Shown here one piece after another: positions 26,591 to 40,391 of a stretch of DNA of 64,000 nt (position 1 is its first letter; every line of letters starts with the position of its first letter). The stretch covers positions 1,612,001 through 1,676,000 of the forward strand of contig VXAZ01001836.1 of the NCBI GenBank assembly GCA_013399875.1, given 5' to 3'. A program made the translations under genes and the position numbers. The DNA is from Gymnorhina tibicen (taxonomy: Eukaryota > Chordata > Aves > Passeriformes > Artamidae). The notes under the pieces were generated by a model. The model was not told where the DNA came from. It saw only the letters and a program-made list of their open reading frames with translations, and did no database searches.

Positions 26591-27178
26591 CCATTGCTTT
26601 ATACATCATGCTAAGAAATATTATCACAAAAAAAGAATATTATCTACCTCAAATAGAAAATAATCTCAGGAAAATCAAAAGCAATCTCAGTAATCTCAAT
26701 CTTTATAGTTTCAGTGATCCAACTCTAATGGTAAAATAATGAACCTTTTGGATAACTATTCCTTTAAAACTGTCACAGAAGTGCTGTGAGAATTGCTGTT
26801 AGAGAGAACAAAGGATAAACTGTGTTAACAGGGAACAATTTTGGGGGGAACACTAATTTCTAGGAGACCCTGAAACCTTTGATGTCTACAAGTGTCATCA
26901 GTTGCCATACACCATGCTCTGAAAGTAAATATATGCAATTATTTCCTGGATTGTGTTTCCTTAAAGTACTCTGACTTTATTGCTTAGCTGCAATATCACT
27001 GAAGCACAAATACCTCTGATCACAGGTCAAGATGAGAAACAACGGTGCAAGCAGTGAGTTGCAAAGTTACTGTGTGGTTCAAGCAGCAGATGGCTTGCTT
27101 TCCAAAAAAAAATCTGCCAACTGGCAGGAGAAACGTTAGACTGAGAAAACAATATCTCAGTTTTGTGGAGACAGCTTC

Positions 27179-27311
27179 TATAGTGGCATTCATTTTTATC
27201 ATGAGATGGATTTGGTCTCACTGTGAGCTTTCAGCTGCAGTACAGGCAAGAATTTTTCAATTCACCCTCTTTTCCACACACACATACACACACACCATGA
27301 ATGCCACTATA
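27179..27311. repeat. 15-bp perfect inverted repeat flanking a CA microsatellite
   Basis: The arm 'tatagtggcattcat' at 27179-27193 has its exact reverse complement 'atgaatgccactata' at 27297-27311. The 103 bases between them include an interrupted (CA)n run at about 27277-27294. The match stops abruptly at both ends of each arm. A miniature DNA transposon with short terminal repeats is possible, but I found no flanking target duplication. Confidence 0.85.
27277..27294. repeat. Interrupted (CA)n microsatellite
   Basis: A short CA run broken by one TA unit lies just inside the right arm of the inverted repeat. It is likely to be length-polymorphic. Confidence 0.9.
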
Positions 27312-27312
27312 A

Positions 27313-30300
27313 AAATCCTCTAATATTAAATCTTCTATTAATATGAGTTTGCTTACAGTCTCTAAATTTAATAAATCTCTACCAAAGCTTCAAGTTCTGG
27401 GTTCTCAAATAAGTTTTTTTAACAAAGAGGAACACTTTAGTGATCTGGACACGTGCAGTATCCTAAGTGTGGCCAGTGGTGAAATTCACTGTTCAAAAGT
27501 CAACACTATTAGGAGAGCATTCTGCTGTTATTTCAGTAAGAATTTACATGCAACAATAAATGAAGAGAAAATGCGCATGCACTACTACATTTATTGTGGG
27601 AACTATTGTTGGCTTTCAGTGATAAAGGCTTACATAAGGAAAAGTCACATCTCAGACACTGAAATATCTTGTTCTGCACATACAGATACAATATCTTGTA
27701 TCTGGTCCACAGTTTAAACATAGCCCATACTCCTTGTTGCTATAAAGGAGACTGGAAAGAAAAGAACAATAAGAAAGATCTAGGAAAGCAAGGAGAGAAG
27801 ATTCATCTGAGAAAACAGAATATTATTAATACCATACAATATATTCATAATGAGCCCATTAAAAAAGAGCAGCATTTAAACTCTGAAAAATCAAATGGCT
27901 AAATTCAAACACCTTACAAAATAAAAAAAGAATTTGTCACTTGTATAATATGTGTGAAATAGCAGAATTATCACTGTCAGTAGATCTACTGAAAATGAGA
28001 TTTCCAGAAGAATGGGAATTCTGTGAAAGGGTACCTTTTGCATCAAAGGTATGCAAGAGGATTTACCAAAAACCTGAAAGATTCCTAAATTGTTTAACTT
28101 TTTTTTTCCACTTTCAGACTCTAAACTTAGAATTGTTTGACAAATAGCTCTATGCTGCTTCTCCTCACATACATTCTCACATCATTTTAGTTTGGAATCT
28201 CAGCTGTCCTCAGTAAACTAAGATTTCCTATTTTCATTATTCTCTTATTTCCTCACTTCAAAAGCAAAATGTCTTAAAGTTGACTTAAAGTTTTTTCTGT
28301 GTATAAAGAATAACAAGTCTATGCTCAGCTCTATAATTCCTTCACCTTAAGCATTTCCAAAGACAAGAGCAAGAAGCTCCACTAGAGAAGCAATTTAGCA
28401 AAGAACTTTGTTTATTCTTATCCAGCTTCTGTGCTGGGTTGATATAGCTGTGGACGAGGAGAAAAGGTGATTTCATCTTCCACCAAATCATGACCCAGTC
28501 ACTTCTGGGCCAATCTCAGACATGCTAAAGTTTCAGTGAGGCTGCTTTATCTTAAATTGACTTTCCCTAGTGCTAATCTGATTAATCCAGTTTTACTGCT
28601 GTGAACGGATGGATTAGTATAAAGAGATCAGCAGGCGAGTTAAGAAGATAGCCTGGACTATTTCAGATTCTCTTCTATCCATTAATTTGTAAATGCAAAC
28701 ATAAAATCAAGTCAGGAGTAATTTTTATTAAATGCTATGGAGTACTCAAAGTCAAAGTAATCATATGCAGTTTCTGAGTTCTTTGTATTGTGATGATTTT
28801 TTAGGTATATGTGGTATCTAAAGTTTGATCTAAACACAACAGCAAGTAAATAAAAGCACGCATATTGGAAATATCTACAGACTTACCCATCTGCATCCCA
28901 CCCCCTCAAATTGTTATCTCCAAGGACTTCCCTTTTAGGTTACTGTCACCCTGACACCTTTAAATCAATCTCGTCGTGTTCCTTCTTAATAGAGCATCAA
29001 TGCCAATACATTAATGAAAAATGCATGAAAAAACATAATTAGCACAGGAGAAAAGACACAGGAGAAAGTGTATTTCAAATATTGGTACACGTTTCTCATG
29101 TTCATATGGATTCAGTACGTTTCCAATATGAAATCGCTTGTCATACATTCCAATAAGATCTAAGATGTAAACAATGATCTGGATGTTATAAAGTCCCCCA
29201 TATCTAGAACTTGAATAATATTTATAATAAAATACGAAAATGATGAAAAAATGTGCAATATGTTGTGGTGCAGGAACATCAGTTATATAACAGAGCAAAT
29301 GCCATTCAAAGTGGAACTGCAAACTGGAAACTGCTGGAGGCATAGTCCTTGTTTTTCTTTCCTTCACTTGTGACTAAAATATGCACATATATCTACAATT
29401 CAATATTCACCTCGGTTCATGAAAAAAAAAAATCCCTCATAATATTTACATTAAACTATTTCTGGTATGTTTTATTTTCCTTACTTGGTTTATGGGTAAA
29501 ATCATCTATGTCCTAGTAGGTAAAGGCCCAAAACTCCCTGATATTTTTGTCACATTTAAAAAAGTAAGTTATTCTTTGGCTTCTTTTCTTTCTGTAAAGT
29601 TTGCTGTTTATTACTGCATTCATTGGAAAATCTTACATGTAAGAGTGATATATATACTTACATATATTCAGTTACATATTCACATATGCCTATAATTCTT
29701 AATTCATTAAGCACAACTCTTTGGTTAAGGAACCATAGTATAGTAGGCATTCTGCAAATTAATGACACAAAAAAGACTCCTAGCCAAAGAATACAGGTGA
29801 AAATTGGAAATAGTTGGGTAAATTATATAGTCAACAGCATTACATCACAGCATCTATAGGCAGAAAGAAGAAAAAACCCATCTGTCAGTATCTGGAAAAC
29901 AACTCCAAGAGGATACCTGTAAACAATAATTTTGAGTTAGCTGTGAATGAGCTAAATCTGAAATCAAGCCCTGTCAAAATATTAATCCTAGATCCAGGCC
30001 ATGGAGATGACAGGATTCCCTCAAGGGACAGCAGGTAAATGCTGGCAAAACCTCAATCTTATAATGTCCCTATCAACATCCAAAATAAAGTGTTTTAAAA
30101 ATATAGCAACCTATAGATTAAATTATATATTTGGTAACGTTTGGTATTTTTACAATGATCCTACTATGGAAAATATGTGGCAAATTAAAAAAGAAAAAGA
30201 CACTGCTATGAAAAACTGCCTGTGAAAATGAACAAGTCTTAAAATTATCTGACTAAAAATTTTTAAATTAAAAAAAAATCACATTAAAATTAATTTTTTC

Positions 30301-33300
30301 TGTGCTTCAAAAATTAACCATTACAGTCTTTCACATACAAAAATTGCATTTTATGGATTAAATAATGATGAGTTAGTGCTAGGGGACTTTAGGGAGATTA
30401 CGTAATGCTTTTTAACTAGTTTCTTTATCTGAATAGAATGAATTGTAAAATTAACTTTGGCAAAATAAAGGTTCTTGCTATCTTGCACCACATTATCCAT
30501 TTTGCTAAGCTACAGGCTGAAGGTCTATGATAGTTTCATACCATGATATCAGCGATATTCTAAGTAAAATCAAGCAAATCTTTCTCACTGATTATCAGGA
30601 AAAAGTGTGGCCAGGTCAATATGAGCACTTACATTTTCAATGAGCATGTCAACTCTTGAATTTAAAACTAATTTCTTTTTTGAACTTCCAATTTCAAAAC
30701 CTTCAGAAAGACATTGAAAATGAAAATAGGTAACAGGGAAGGATTTAGAAGCCTCACTGGTGTATTTCATAATACATATAGTGTAAGTGGCTGTTTAACG
30801 TAAAAAGAAAAATATAGTTGACATATCCTGGGCATATCCTAGTGGGTTTAATTCAGACTAAAATCTGACAACCCATTTAATGTTTAAAAACTTTCTCAGC
30901 AGCTACCTTCTGAAAAACGGTGTAGCTTTTGCAGTCCTAAGAGACATCTGGAAGCACTGAGGCTCAATTAAGTAAGCTAAGGTTAAGGCTGTTTTCTTTA
31001 CTGAATTTCATTACATTGAGAGTTCAAACTATTTTGTTGCATCTTAGAAAGAAAATGATTTTAGCTCTCACTGAACATTTACATGCACCTTATCCCAGAA
31101 TTCGTTGACAGGACTTGTTTTGTTCTATGACATAAGGATTGTGGTCTCTAAGGGAGGTTTGCTACAGTTATGTGCAGCCCTTATGAACTTTTCAAGCAGA
31201 CCTAACTAAGAAGTATGCTTTAACATGCACGCGCCTTATTTATAGCAAATTGTATCATACAGCTCATGTCGTACTTGCCTATATCATGATGCAACTACAG
31301 ACACAAAGATACAGGCTGTCACACCCTACTGGTACTCTGCTTCCTCTTAAGATCACCAGAAAATTATTTCTGCCATAACCATAGTCTAGCTTCATAAATG
31401 TAGTCACCCCCATAATAATTGTTTCAAACAAAAGCTAACATACATTAACATTAATAAGCCATTGAATGAGACTCCAGAAAACTTGCATTTCTCTTTCATT
31501 AGTTGACTTAAAATCTAATTTAGAATAGAAATGGAAAAAAAGGCAAACTGATAAAGATTATTCAAGGGGTTAAAAGCACTTTACAGTATGTGTGCAAAAA
31601 GAGAAGAAGGACAAAAATAAACCTCAGTTTGTGAGAGTCTCTCTCTCCAAGTGGAGCGTTAAAAACTGGTACTTAGCAAGAATGTTCTGAAATTGTGTCT
31701 CTGTAGGGCATTTAAAAAAAATACATTAATAACATGTTTTCTGTTGTTGAAGTGTCTATTATGAGGCTCAGGCTGTGTGAAAGCCTGTCTCTCCACAAGA
31801 GAGTTATGACAGGCTTGTCGGGAGGGATAGGAGATGGCTGAAGATGGATATGTGCTGCCCTGTTGACAAGTGGTGGGGACAGGCAAGGAGATGGATCAGT
31901 AAAAATTTCCATTAAATCAGGAAAAACACAACTTGCCCCTAACATCACCTCTGATAGTTTCTTAGACCAGCTGCTTTCCCGACACCCTACTGAGGAACAA
32001 ATTGCTTTCCTAGCAGGACATTTGGACACTCCTGCATTAATAGATATGGATCCCAGCATGCCAAGCCAAGCAAGAAGGCAATTTAATATGAGCAACACTG
32101 TCATCTCAATTTAGGACAACAGTTAGGATGCCCTACAGGGCATAGCAACAGCTTCTAGAAGTACACAGTGTAAGACATTCTTTCTGGCTTAAGGCTATAG
32201 AAAGCTGGTATTTCTAGTAAATAGCCAAGCCAAGGAGAATGGAAAATGTAAATGCATAGATGACAACAGCATTGTACTGTCTAGGAGCATCAGTTTCAAT
32301 TCAAGGGCCTTTCATTTCTCTAGAGAACTGCAGCAAAATTTGCAGGGAAAGAAGAGAGAGAAAACCTTGAGGAGACAGGAATAACAATAGATTGCATGCA
32401 TTTCATTTTCAGGTGGAGGCAAATTCCAGAGCAAAAATTTAGCCAGTTCAGACAGCTGTCTAGCATAACAGTGTAACAGGGAGAAAACAGGGAGAGCATA
32501 CAAACTTTTAGTATGTGCTTTTTGATAGTGAATGCTTTTAAAATCTGAAATCATGCTTTTATTTTTGCAGAGTCCAGTCTTCATTGCAATCTCTAGCAAA
32601 TTCTTAGGAGGGAACAATGTGAACGTGTCATACTTTGAAAACAGTGTGTGCTATAGTGTGACAAGGTCTCCACAACTATCTGGAGAGAAAGGACTGGGAA
32701 TTCCCTAGCACCTGCATTCCTGCAAGTCTTAATTATTTTTGTGAACCAATGATTCTTTGATTGTATTTGGGAAGAGAAGAGAAGGATGAATAGTGGAATC
32801 ATCTGATGTAGAGAAAAACAAGACTTTTCCTGAATCTGAGTGTCTCTTTAGGAAGAAAACCTCCTCAAAGTCTGAGGAAGATGTTTCAGGATTAACAGTC
32901 AGACTACCTTGAAAGGCAGTTTCAGAAGGATGTCAAAAGCTTAGGGCTGTTGGAAGGGACTTATGGGTGACTATAACAGAAAGGGAGTGAGCAAACGTGT
33001 CTTAACTGGAAAATAGAAGTGCTTACTCTATGATAAAGCAAAGTTATGACCCCTTATCTAGATATCTTGATCAAGGATGCTTTAGAAACAGTATTCCCTG
33101 ATCAACTATCTATCACAAGTACACTGTTACTCCAAATGTTTCCATCAGCAGTGCAGGCCCAGTGTTCTGAAAACGTTCCCCTGAGCACAACAGTGCGTGC
33201 CCCTTGGTGCAGGCGTAGAGTTACATCATGTGTCCAGACGTCTAAGCAGTGTCAGGAAGACATTACAGGGAGATTTGCTTCTTGAGAAAGTCTTGGCCAA

Positions 33301-36300
33301 CACTAGATATATCACTTCAAATTTTCTCAGTGAGCATGGGGTTTCACAAAGTGCTGAGGGTAAGTTTCGTCCTCTGTCTTCAGGGGACCTGCTCCAAGGT
33401 TCTTCCTCTGACTGGGGCTCTGCATTCCCTATGCAGATGGTACGAACAGGAACAGCAGCATTATTTGATTTGCAGCTCACCAGTTCCAGAGCCAACTCTA
33501 GGATGTCTCGGTAACTGCTACTCTGACAAAACCAGCAGGGCCAGCGGAGGGCCAAACACTTTTTTCAGGTGTGGATTTGGACAGGGGATCCTTTTGACTA
33601 CAATTTTATATTGTTCTTACAATTTTCTTATTCAAAACAACAAGGAAATAGAAGGCTGGAGGTTCTGGTGGCTTTATATATTGCAAGCCCTTTGCACAGC
33701 CAACCTATGATGCAAGAGACCTGTGCTGTGACTCGAGAAGAAAGAGGATAAAGAGAAAGAAGAGATAATTGTTGACTGCAATGCCAAAAATGTGATTCCC
33801 TGTCTCTACTGGTAGCTCAGCTGCAGGAAGCTGTTTCTGGTCTCCCATGTGTCACATGTGTTAGTCAGATGGTGTCATTCAGGGCTCTATAACTTTAAGT
33901 TGATGTTGGGTAGAGTGAGAATACAGGTTTGTGGAAGTAGTGACTGTTTGGAAGAAACCCCCCTCCTCCTCAAGCCCCAAAACATTATGAAGAATATGAG
34001 AGAAATATTAATTTAAAAAACCCCCATCCAAATATTAGAAGCTACACAGTTAACCACCTGTGAAATTATGCCATAAAACTTAACAACTTGCTTCTTTGTA
34101 GGGTAATGTCTAGATATTTGCTTTATAATCTCTGAGCTCTGCTCAGTTCTTCTTCAAATTGTCTTTTTGTGCAAGAAAATCAATCAGATGCTTGTTAAAA
34201 CATTCTAGGATAAGCAGCAACTACCACTTTCCTGAATCTTGACTAATCTTCACATTCAAAATGACACTATATATGATAGGCAACACCACACAGCTGATAC
34301 TGCCAGGTTTTTTTCACCATTGCTGCAAAAGCACATGGCATGAAACAGCTCTCTGAGTAAACAAATCAAAGTGGTACTCGCTTACTCTAAAAGTGTGGTG
34401 GAGCAAGTCACGACATCAGAAAAAAATCTTCTAATTCCCTTTGCAGACAGGCCCACATTGAAAAATGAAATAATTCGGAAAAATTTTAAGAAATGTTTAT
34501 AGAATATTACTAATAATGTAAATCAGGAATTGCAAATTTCACGGATAGTATTTTAGTGGAACTGTCTTGTGCCATTTTTATCTCTGTAGTTGTTTACAGA
34601 GCTCACTTGTATGAGTAAAACCAGAATGTTAACTTGTGAAGTTATTCCAGTCCTGTCCTTTAATCCTATTGACTGCACACTTAATTAGTCACTAATTTCA
34701 ATTCCTTGATCCACAATCAAATGCTAAGCAATTCAGTACAAGTTCTAAAGACATGACAGCTGCAGTTAAAGTGTGCTACATGGTGGTATAACCAAACTAG
34801 ATAACCTACTTGCTTGATCTGACTCTGCCTATCATGTTCAGAAAGGGTAGCCTTTGCTACTTTGAAAAAATTATTAGCTTTTAATCAAAAGGCAAGCTAG
34901 AAAGATGAATCTCTGGCTTTTCAATGTACATTTTCATTTTTCTTCACCATATGATATTTCCAGGTTTAAAAGAGTATAAAGGGATAAAGCTTTCCAAAAC
35001 TAGTCCTGAGAGCTGAGATCTAAAAAGGCCATATATGAACAGTTAATCATTCTCTAGAAAGGATGCTGCTCGGCTGAGTGAAAGTACATGCTAGGAGGTG
35101 CTATCATTATTAAGAAATTGGAACTACCACGAATTGCTTAGAATATCAAACAAAGCAGATGTCCAGAAGAATGAAAGTAGCCCATGCTAAAAGTGACGTT
35201 AGGGCAAAAAGGAATCCCAGTTAAGATTCCCATTAGCTTTTGCCATCTGCCTGATGATTCAAGTTTAAAATACCAATCACAACTACTTCATCAGAAATAA
35301 TCATAATGTGACATAATTTTGTTAAATATTAATAACATTTCTTTTCAGAAGCTAAGTTTATATTAGAGGCATAATGCTTGCAAGCCACACGATCATCCTT
35401 TGGGCACTAAATGAAAATCTTTTCATATTTTTTAAAGAAATACATGCTTTAATATGCTTTTTAAGGTAGGTCAAATGTATGAGTCCATACAAAACCTAAG
35501 AATTTTACTCAATTCCGAAATACACTTCTAGCTTATAATGAGATTAGCTGTTGTGGTATCAGTAAGATAAAGGGGGTTTCCTGCTCTTAATATTTCTGTG
35601 CAATTTCTATCAACTGTTTGTAGGTATCATATATGCATATGTGCAAAACCACCTTAAATTATTGAAGAAACTGAAAAATTAGATTGTGTATCCTGGTTGC
35701 TGTTACTCAAATATTTCTGCAACTTCAATTTATGATAACTTTTTTTTTGCTATGGCATAAACTCCTATACTCTGAAAATAAAAACAGATTAAATAAAAGA
35801 TGTGACTGAACTTGATTGTCAAATTAGTTTTATCTGGTTTGAGTGACTATTTTGAACGAGGCTTACATGACAAGGAAACTCAGATATGAACAATATTCTA
35901 CTCCTAAAAGCCTAATACTTTTCCTTACTCATCTTCTCCGCATATTCAAATAGAAAGGTTTAGCTACAAAATTCTGAAAAGCAGCAATACATGAAAAAAG
36001 AAAAAGAAAAGGTGTCATAGCAACTGTTCATTGAATTCCAAAATAAAAGGAAGGTCTAGGAAAAGAATTATGCAATTCACACAATAAAAAATATCACCAG
36101 TAAAATGCCATAGAGAACACAGTTATACTACAAGAGTTCCTTTAAATGAATAAGACTTGTCTGCTGCTTGCAAATATTTCAAAATGCAACTTTTGCTGAA
36201 CTGTGTATATGCAGGTATTGTTCTCTGTGTAAATTCACAGGTAAATCTTAACAAAGAGATAAAATGGGAACATTGTGAAAAAATGTCTTCTACAAATTAA

Positions 36301-38439
36301 TGCAGCAGGAACAGAGTTATTAAAAACAATAATAATACTTGAGGTAAATGTTGCATTTGAGAGGATTGTACAAGGTGAGAAAATAAACCATACACAAAGA
36401 AAGATAAAAGAACACATACACACAAGAAATAGAAATGCTACAAGAATAGCTAAGTGCTGAAGAACCAATACACTACAAATAAAATATGGAGGGAATTAAG
36501 TGAATCCAACAGTACCCAAAAGATTTAAAATAAATATGAAATTTTGCCAAAAAAAATGGAGGGTCTTTTTCTGTTTTAAAAGAGAATTAGTTGACAATAC
36601 CTAAAAAAGACAAACTGAAATACTTCTTCACTTCCTTGATAAAAGCTCTGGAGGCTTTACTTCAAATGTGTTTTTTATAGAAATTGTTAAGGAAGGGGGG
36701 AAAGGGTGAAACCACAAGACAAATGATAGAATTCAAGGCATGGAAAACCCACATGCACCTACGCACACACCAGAGCACAGCTATACATCTTTAAATCTGA
36801 GAAAGACACCTACAAGGAACAAGTTGGTCCAAAGGACAGAGAAGAAAATAGCACTCATGCATAAAAAAGTTTCTGGAGCTCTTTTGCTTCCATACTTTAA
36901 TATGCAGTCAAGGGGAAGCACAATAAAATAATTGGAAGATTTATGTGGATGAAAATGTGAATGACTTTTGCTACGAGAAAAAAGAAAGGCAGATGGACAA
37001 CTTCCTGTCTTTTACACAATGCTATGCCTCAAGATCCACAATTTCCATGAACATTTTCAACCAAATTAGTTACTGAATGGGACCAGTTACAGTATGGACT
37101 TTCCTATGTCATTTCCAGACTGTTCAAAGAACTGGGAGATGGATCAAACATTTGGGAGCTCTGAAACTGTGGACTGTATGAACTAGATAGATTTCTTTTT
37201 TAAAGGTTAAGTGTTTCTTTCCTCATATAATGTCCACAGTGATTTTTTACAAAATGGCTAGTTTACTCTGTGTTATCATGAAGTATCAGTACTGCCATTT
37301 CATAAGCAGCTGGCTATTTGAAGGAAAAAAGATTATCTAATCAAATCCTGGCAGTGGGAACTCACAAGAAAGGTGAAAGAACAAATGTGACTCTGAGCTA
37401 GGACTGGCTTTCTGTAAAGCAGTACTTAGAAAGACTCCATGGGTATGAGCTCTCCTCAGGTTTATGTACGTTAGTCGCTGACAGCGTATAGGCGTTCTGC
37501 AATATTGCACTTACTGGATTTTATTTGTTTCAGCTGGCTTTTATTTGGGACTCAGTATTTCTAGAGCAAAGTCTGCTACAGATTGGAATGAGCAGAGAGT
37601 CAAGCAGCTATGGAGAAAGTTATTGATGGCTCATCTCACCAATTTATCTTCCAAACCAAGTGGAATGGGAAGAGGCTAGAAAAAAAGGCCCTTTTCTTGG
37701 AATAAGAAGGATGTTAAAATGGACATCTTCCTTCTTTAACAGAGCAATAACATCAGAAAAGAAAACAGGGCCATTGTTCGTGTTCCCTTGCTGGGTTATT
37801 TTGGATTAGGAGAAATAATTACTGTGATTTATATATATGTCAGTCCAGCGTTTGCCTTTTCTACACTACCACACTGCTGACTCAAGACCAGGTTGTGCTC
37901 CCAGATCATCTTTTTCCCTGTTGCTGTCTCTCTACACAATGTTTTCCCCTAACATATGGTTTGTACTTGTCTATATATAGACACTTTACATTTATTCTTA
38001 CTGAATTGCTATTGAAATCCAAACTGTTTTCTGTCCCCCCGCTACATCTCCTACGCAAATTTAATAACTTTACTCTATAATCACTCATCAAGGCATCAGA
38101 GAAAATATGAAAACCTATCAACCTCAGGACAGATTTGAAGCAACTCTCTGCTTTAATTGTGAAATGCTGATAAATAGTCTACACACACCTTTCCAAGTAA
38201 TTATTTATCCACCTAATGAAATTATCATCTGGTCTTGCATTTCCTAGTTCACCTTCGTGAATTTTATATGAAACAATGTGAGAAGCTTTGATGGATTCAA
38301 TATAGAAAACGTCACCTACTTCTCTCCTACTTACAAGTCCTGTTACTCTGGCAAAATAAGTTACATTGATGTGATAAACTCTTGCTAAGTCCACACTTCC
38401 CGAGACTTTATCTTTTTGTCCTCTTTTTACTACTAGTAG
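27313..38439. other. Long AT-rich stretch, no gene recognised
   Basis: Eleven kilobases with no repeat family or gene that I can name. Two patches are less AT-rich and hold overlapping medium frames on both strands: 31712-32114 and 33046-33751. Neither gives a recognisable protein, and frames on both strands compete. A hydrophilic frame at 31863-32114 reads more protein-like than the rest and is listed among the findings. A sequence near 28434 that begins like some avian LTRs could not be extended. Confidence 0.5.
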
Positions 38440-39370
38440 TTTAATTATTTGCTACAATTTCTCCTCAGGAATTCAAAACCACTTGCCTGTAAGTCTCAGA
38501 TTATGGTTTTTTTTCTCTTTTTAGACATAGAGTTCATGCTTTTGCCTTTTGCAAAATCCTTCCTACCCTATTCTTAGAAGTGATGATTAATATGCTGGCT
38601 ATTCTTCAGCCATTCCTACAAGAAAAAATTTCATCAGGTCAGCTGGGTTTGAAAACATGTCTTTATGCTGTCCTTTCCCCACTATAGTGGGTATTTTTAA
38701 TTCTGTTTCACTGGTTTTAGTTTTGCTAACCATCTAAGCAGGTCTGACCTTTTAAATTTAGATTTAAACATAAAAAGTAAATACTTTTGCCTTTTTGGAG
38801 CATTTTAGTGATACAGATTCCTCTCAATGAGAAGCCAAATAAAAGCTTCCTTGATCTTTCATGTTACTGTTTCTCTTACTTCTTTATGGAAAACTTTCTG
38901 AATACTGTTTGGTAGACTTTATATTAAAAATATTTTATTTCACACCTTGCACTTTCTGACAGCCCCTGCGTATCTTCTGTTTTTCTAGCTGTTCAAAATG
39001 ATACAACCCGCTTAAATTTTGCAATCATTTCTTTCTTACTTTTCAGGTCATAACAACGTCATTTTTCAAGCAGGTTGGTCTCTCCTTACCCTTCCTAATT
39101 CTCCTTTACACTGAGATAATTTACCATTGTGACTTTATGATTTCTTTACTGACTTATCAGCTCCCTTTTTCTGCTTAGAACTGATTTCTTATTAGTTAGA
39201 GAAGAATACATATTCCTGCCTTTCAGAAGTCGCTGGTTTCCTCTTTTGTCTCTTGCAGAAGTATGTTTTGTTTGACTGATTTTTTGTTGGCTTTTGTCTA
39301 GTGGACTTATTTTAAGGAAATCTATCTCTAAAAGATTCAAACTTTTTTTATTTCAGGAGTTGACCACTGG
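38440..39370. other. Strand-asymmetric pyrimidine-rich block
   Basis: Over roughly 900 bases the plus strand is clearly rich in T and C compared with A and G, with many TTTC, CTTTT and TTTCTT motifs. The composition resembles the decayed LINE at 1.7-3.0 kb, but I could not align landmarks of that family. It may be a more degraded mobile element or simple compositional skew. Confidence 0.45.
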
Positions 39371-40290
39371 TCATCCATACAAAAGAACTTAAATACTGTT
39401 TTTTTCTGAAACATAATGAAGGGAAACATGTTTGAATTACACTGATAACATTTTTGCAGTCACAAAACATTTGCAAATGTTATTAGGGCAATTTATTTCT
39501 GCCATGTGTCGCCTCTTCAGCAGGAATACTCTGCAGGGGTTAAATGTTTTTTAATGCAGTTTTGAATAGTTATATATCACACTGAAAATAAAGACTAAAC
39601 TGTTCATTCTGTGTGGACTGAAATAATGCAAAAAATCTTTTGCTAATAATTAATGTCACACCCCACTGGGACAAACACTATTTGCATGGCTTATAATAAA
39701 AACAATTCAAAAACACTAATGTGTTTCCCTGAACACTGAAAGCTTGTGATGCATTTTATGAAAACACCACTGGTGAGAACCCCAGCAGCATATAAAAGCT
39801 GTTATTGCATTGTACATTTATTGTACAGTTTATTTCCTCTTTGATTTATTTAACTCCCCAATTACCAGTTGTTGTCACTCCTCTCATAGTAGGATATGGT
39901 GGGTTTCTAGCTCAGAGCAATCCTATTGTTTGGCAGCCACATTTTTTTCCCTCTCCAAATCCAAAACATTTTCCCAAATAACTTTAGGTAACTACTTTAG
40001 GTAACCACAAAAAGCTTCCTGTCAGTGTAAAAGGATTTTAAAATATGATACCTGTGGACAGTTGCAAACACAAAATTTGGTATAATCAGTGTACATTCAC
40101 CAAAAAATTCTGCAATGACTAGGAATTGATGTAAAATATCACGGTCATGTGGCCAGGCCATTCTTTATACAGTTGATGCTTATACATCTTTGTGAAATTT
40201 TCCCCCACTTAACAGACCACTCGCTCTGTACACACTCGCAGTTGCCCCCTGCTCCTTGCACACCCGCACAATGCAATTTCTACACACGGC
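39371..40290. other. AT-rich DNA with a 13-bp tandem duplication
   Basis: No gene. At 39981-40006 the unit 'actttaggtaact' is repeated at once with one difference in its last base. Nothing else is recognised. Confidence 0.55.
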
Positions 40291-40391
40291 TCATGGTATC
40301 ATGGAATGGTGAGGGTTGGGAGGGATGTTAGATATCACCTAGTTCCAATCCCCCTGCCATGGGCAGAGATGTCACCCACTAGTTCAGGTTA
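40291..40391 (-). mobile_element. CR1 LINE 3'-end fragment
   Basis: Reading the plus strand, 'atcatggaatggtgagggt' is followed by 'cacctagttccaatcccc', 'ctgccatgggcagaga' and 'cccactagttcaggtt'. This is the reverse complement of the 3' end of the avian CR1 retrotransposon, whose tail carries repeats of the ATTCTATG type. The element therefore lies on the minus strand and is truncated at its 5' end, as most CR1 copies are, because reverse transcription starts at the 3' end. About 100 bases remain, with moderate divergence. It is a strong marker for a bird (or at least archosaur) genome. Confidence 0.85.

Noticed and set aside
28430..28470. Start of another avian LTR ('tgtgctgggttgatat')
   Set aside because: Only the first bases look familiar. 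No matching CA end, target duplication, TATA box or polyadenylation signal could be placed.
33046..33751. Cluster of frames on both strands (up to 153 codons) as a gene or retrocopy
   Set aside because: Frames overlap on both strands, with no recognised protein and no poly-A or target duplication.
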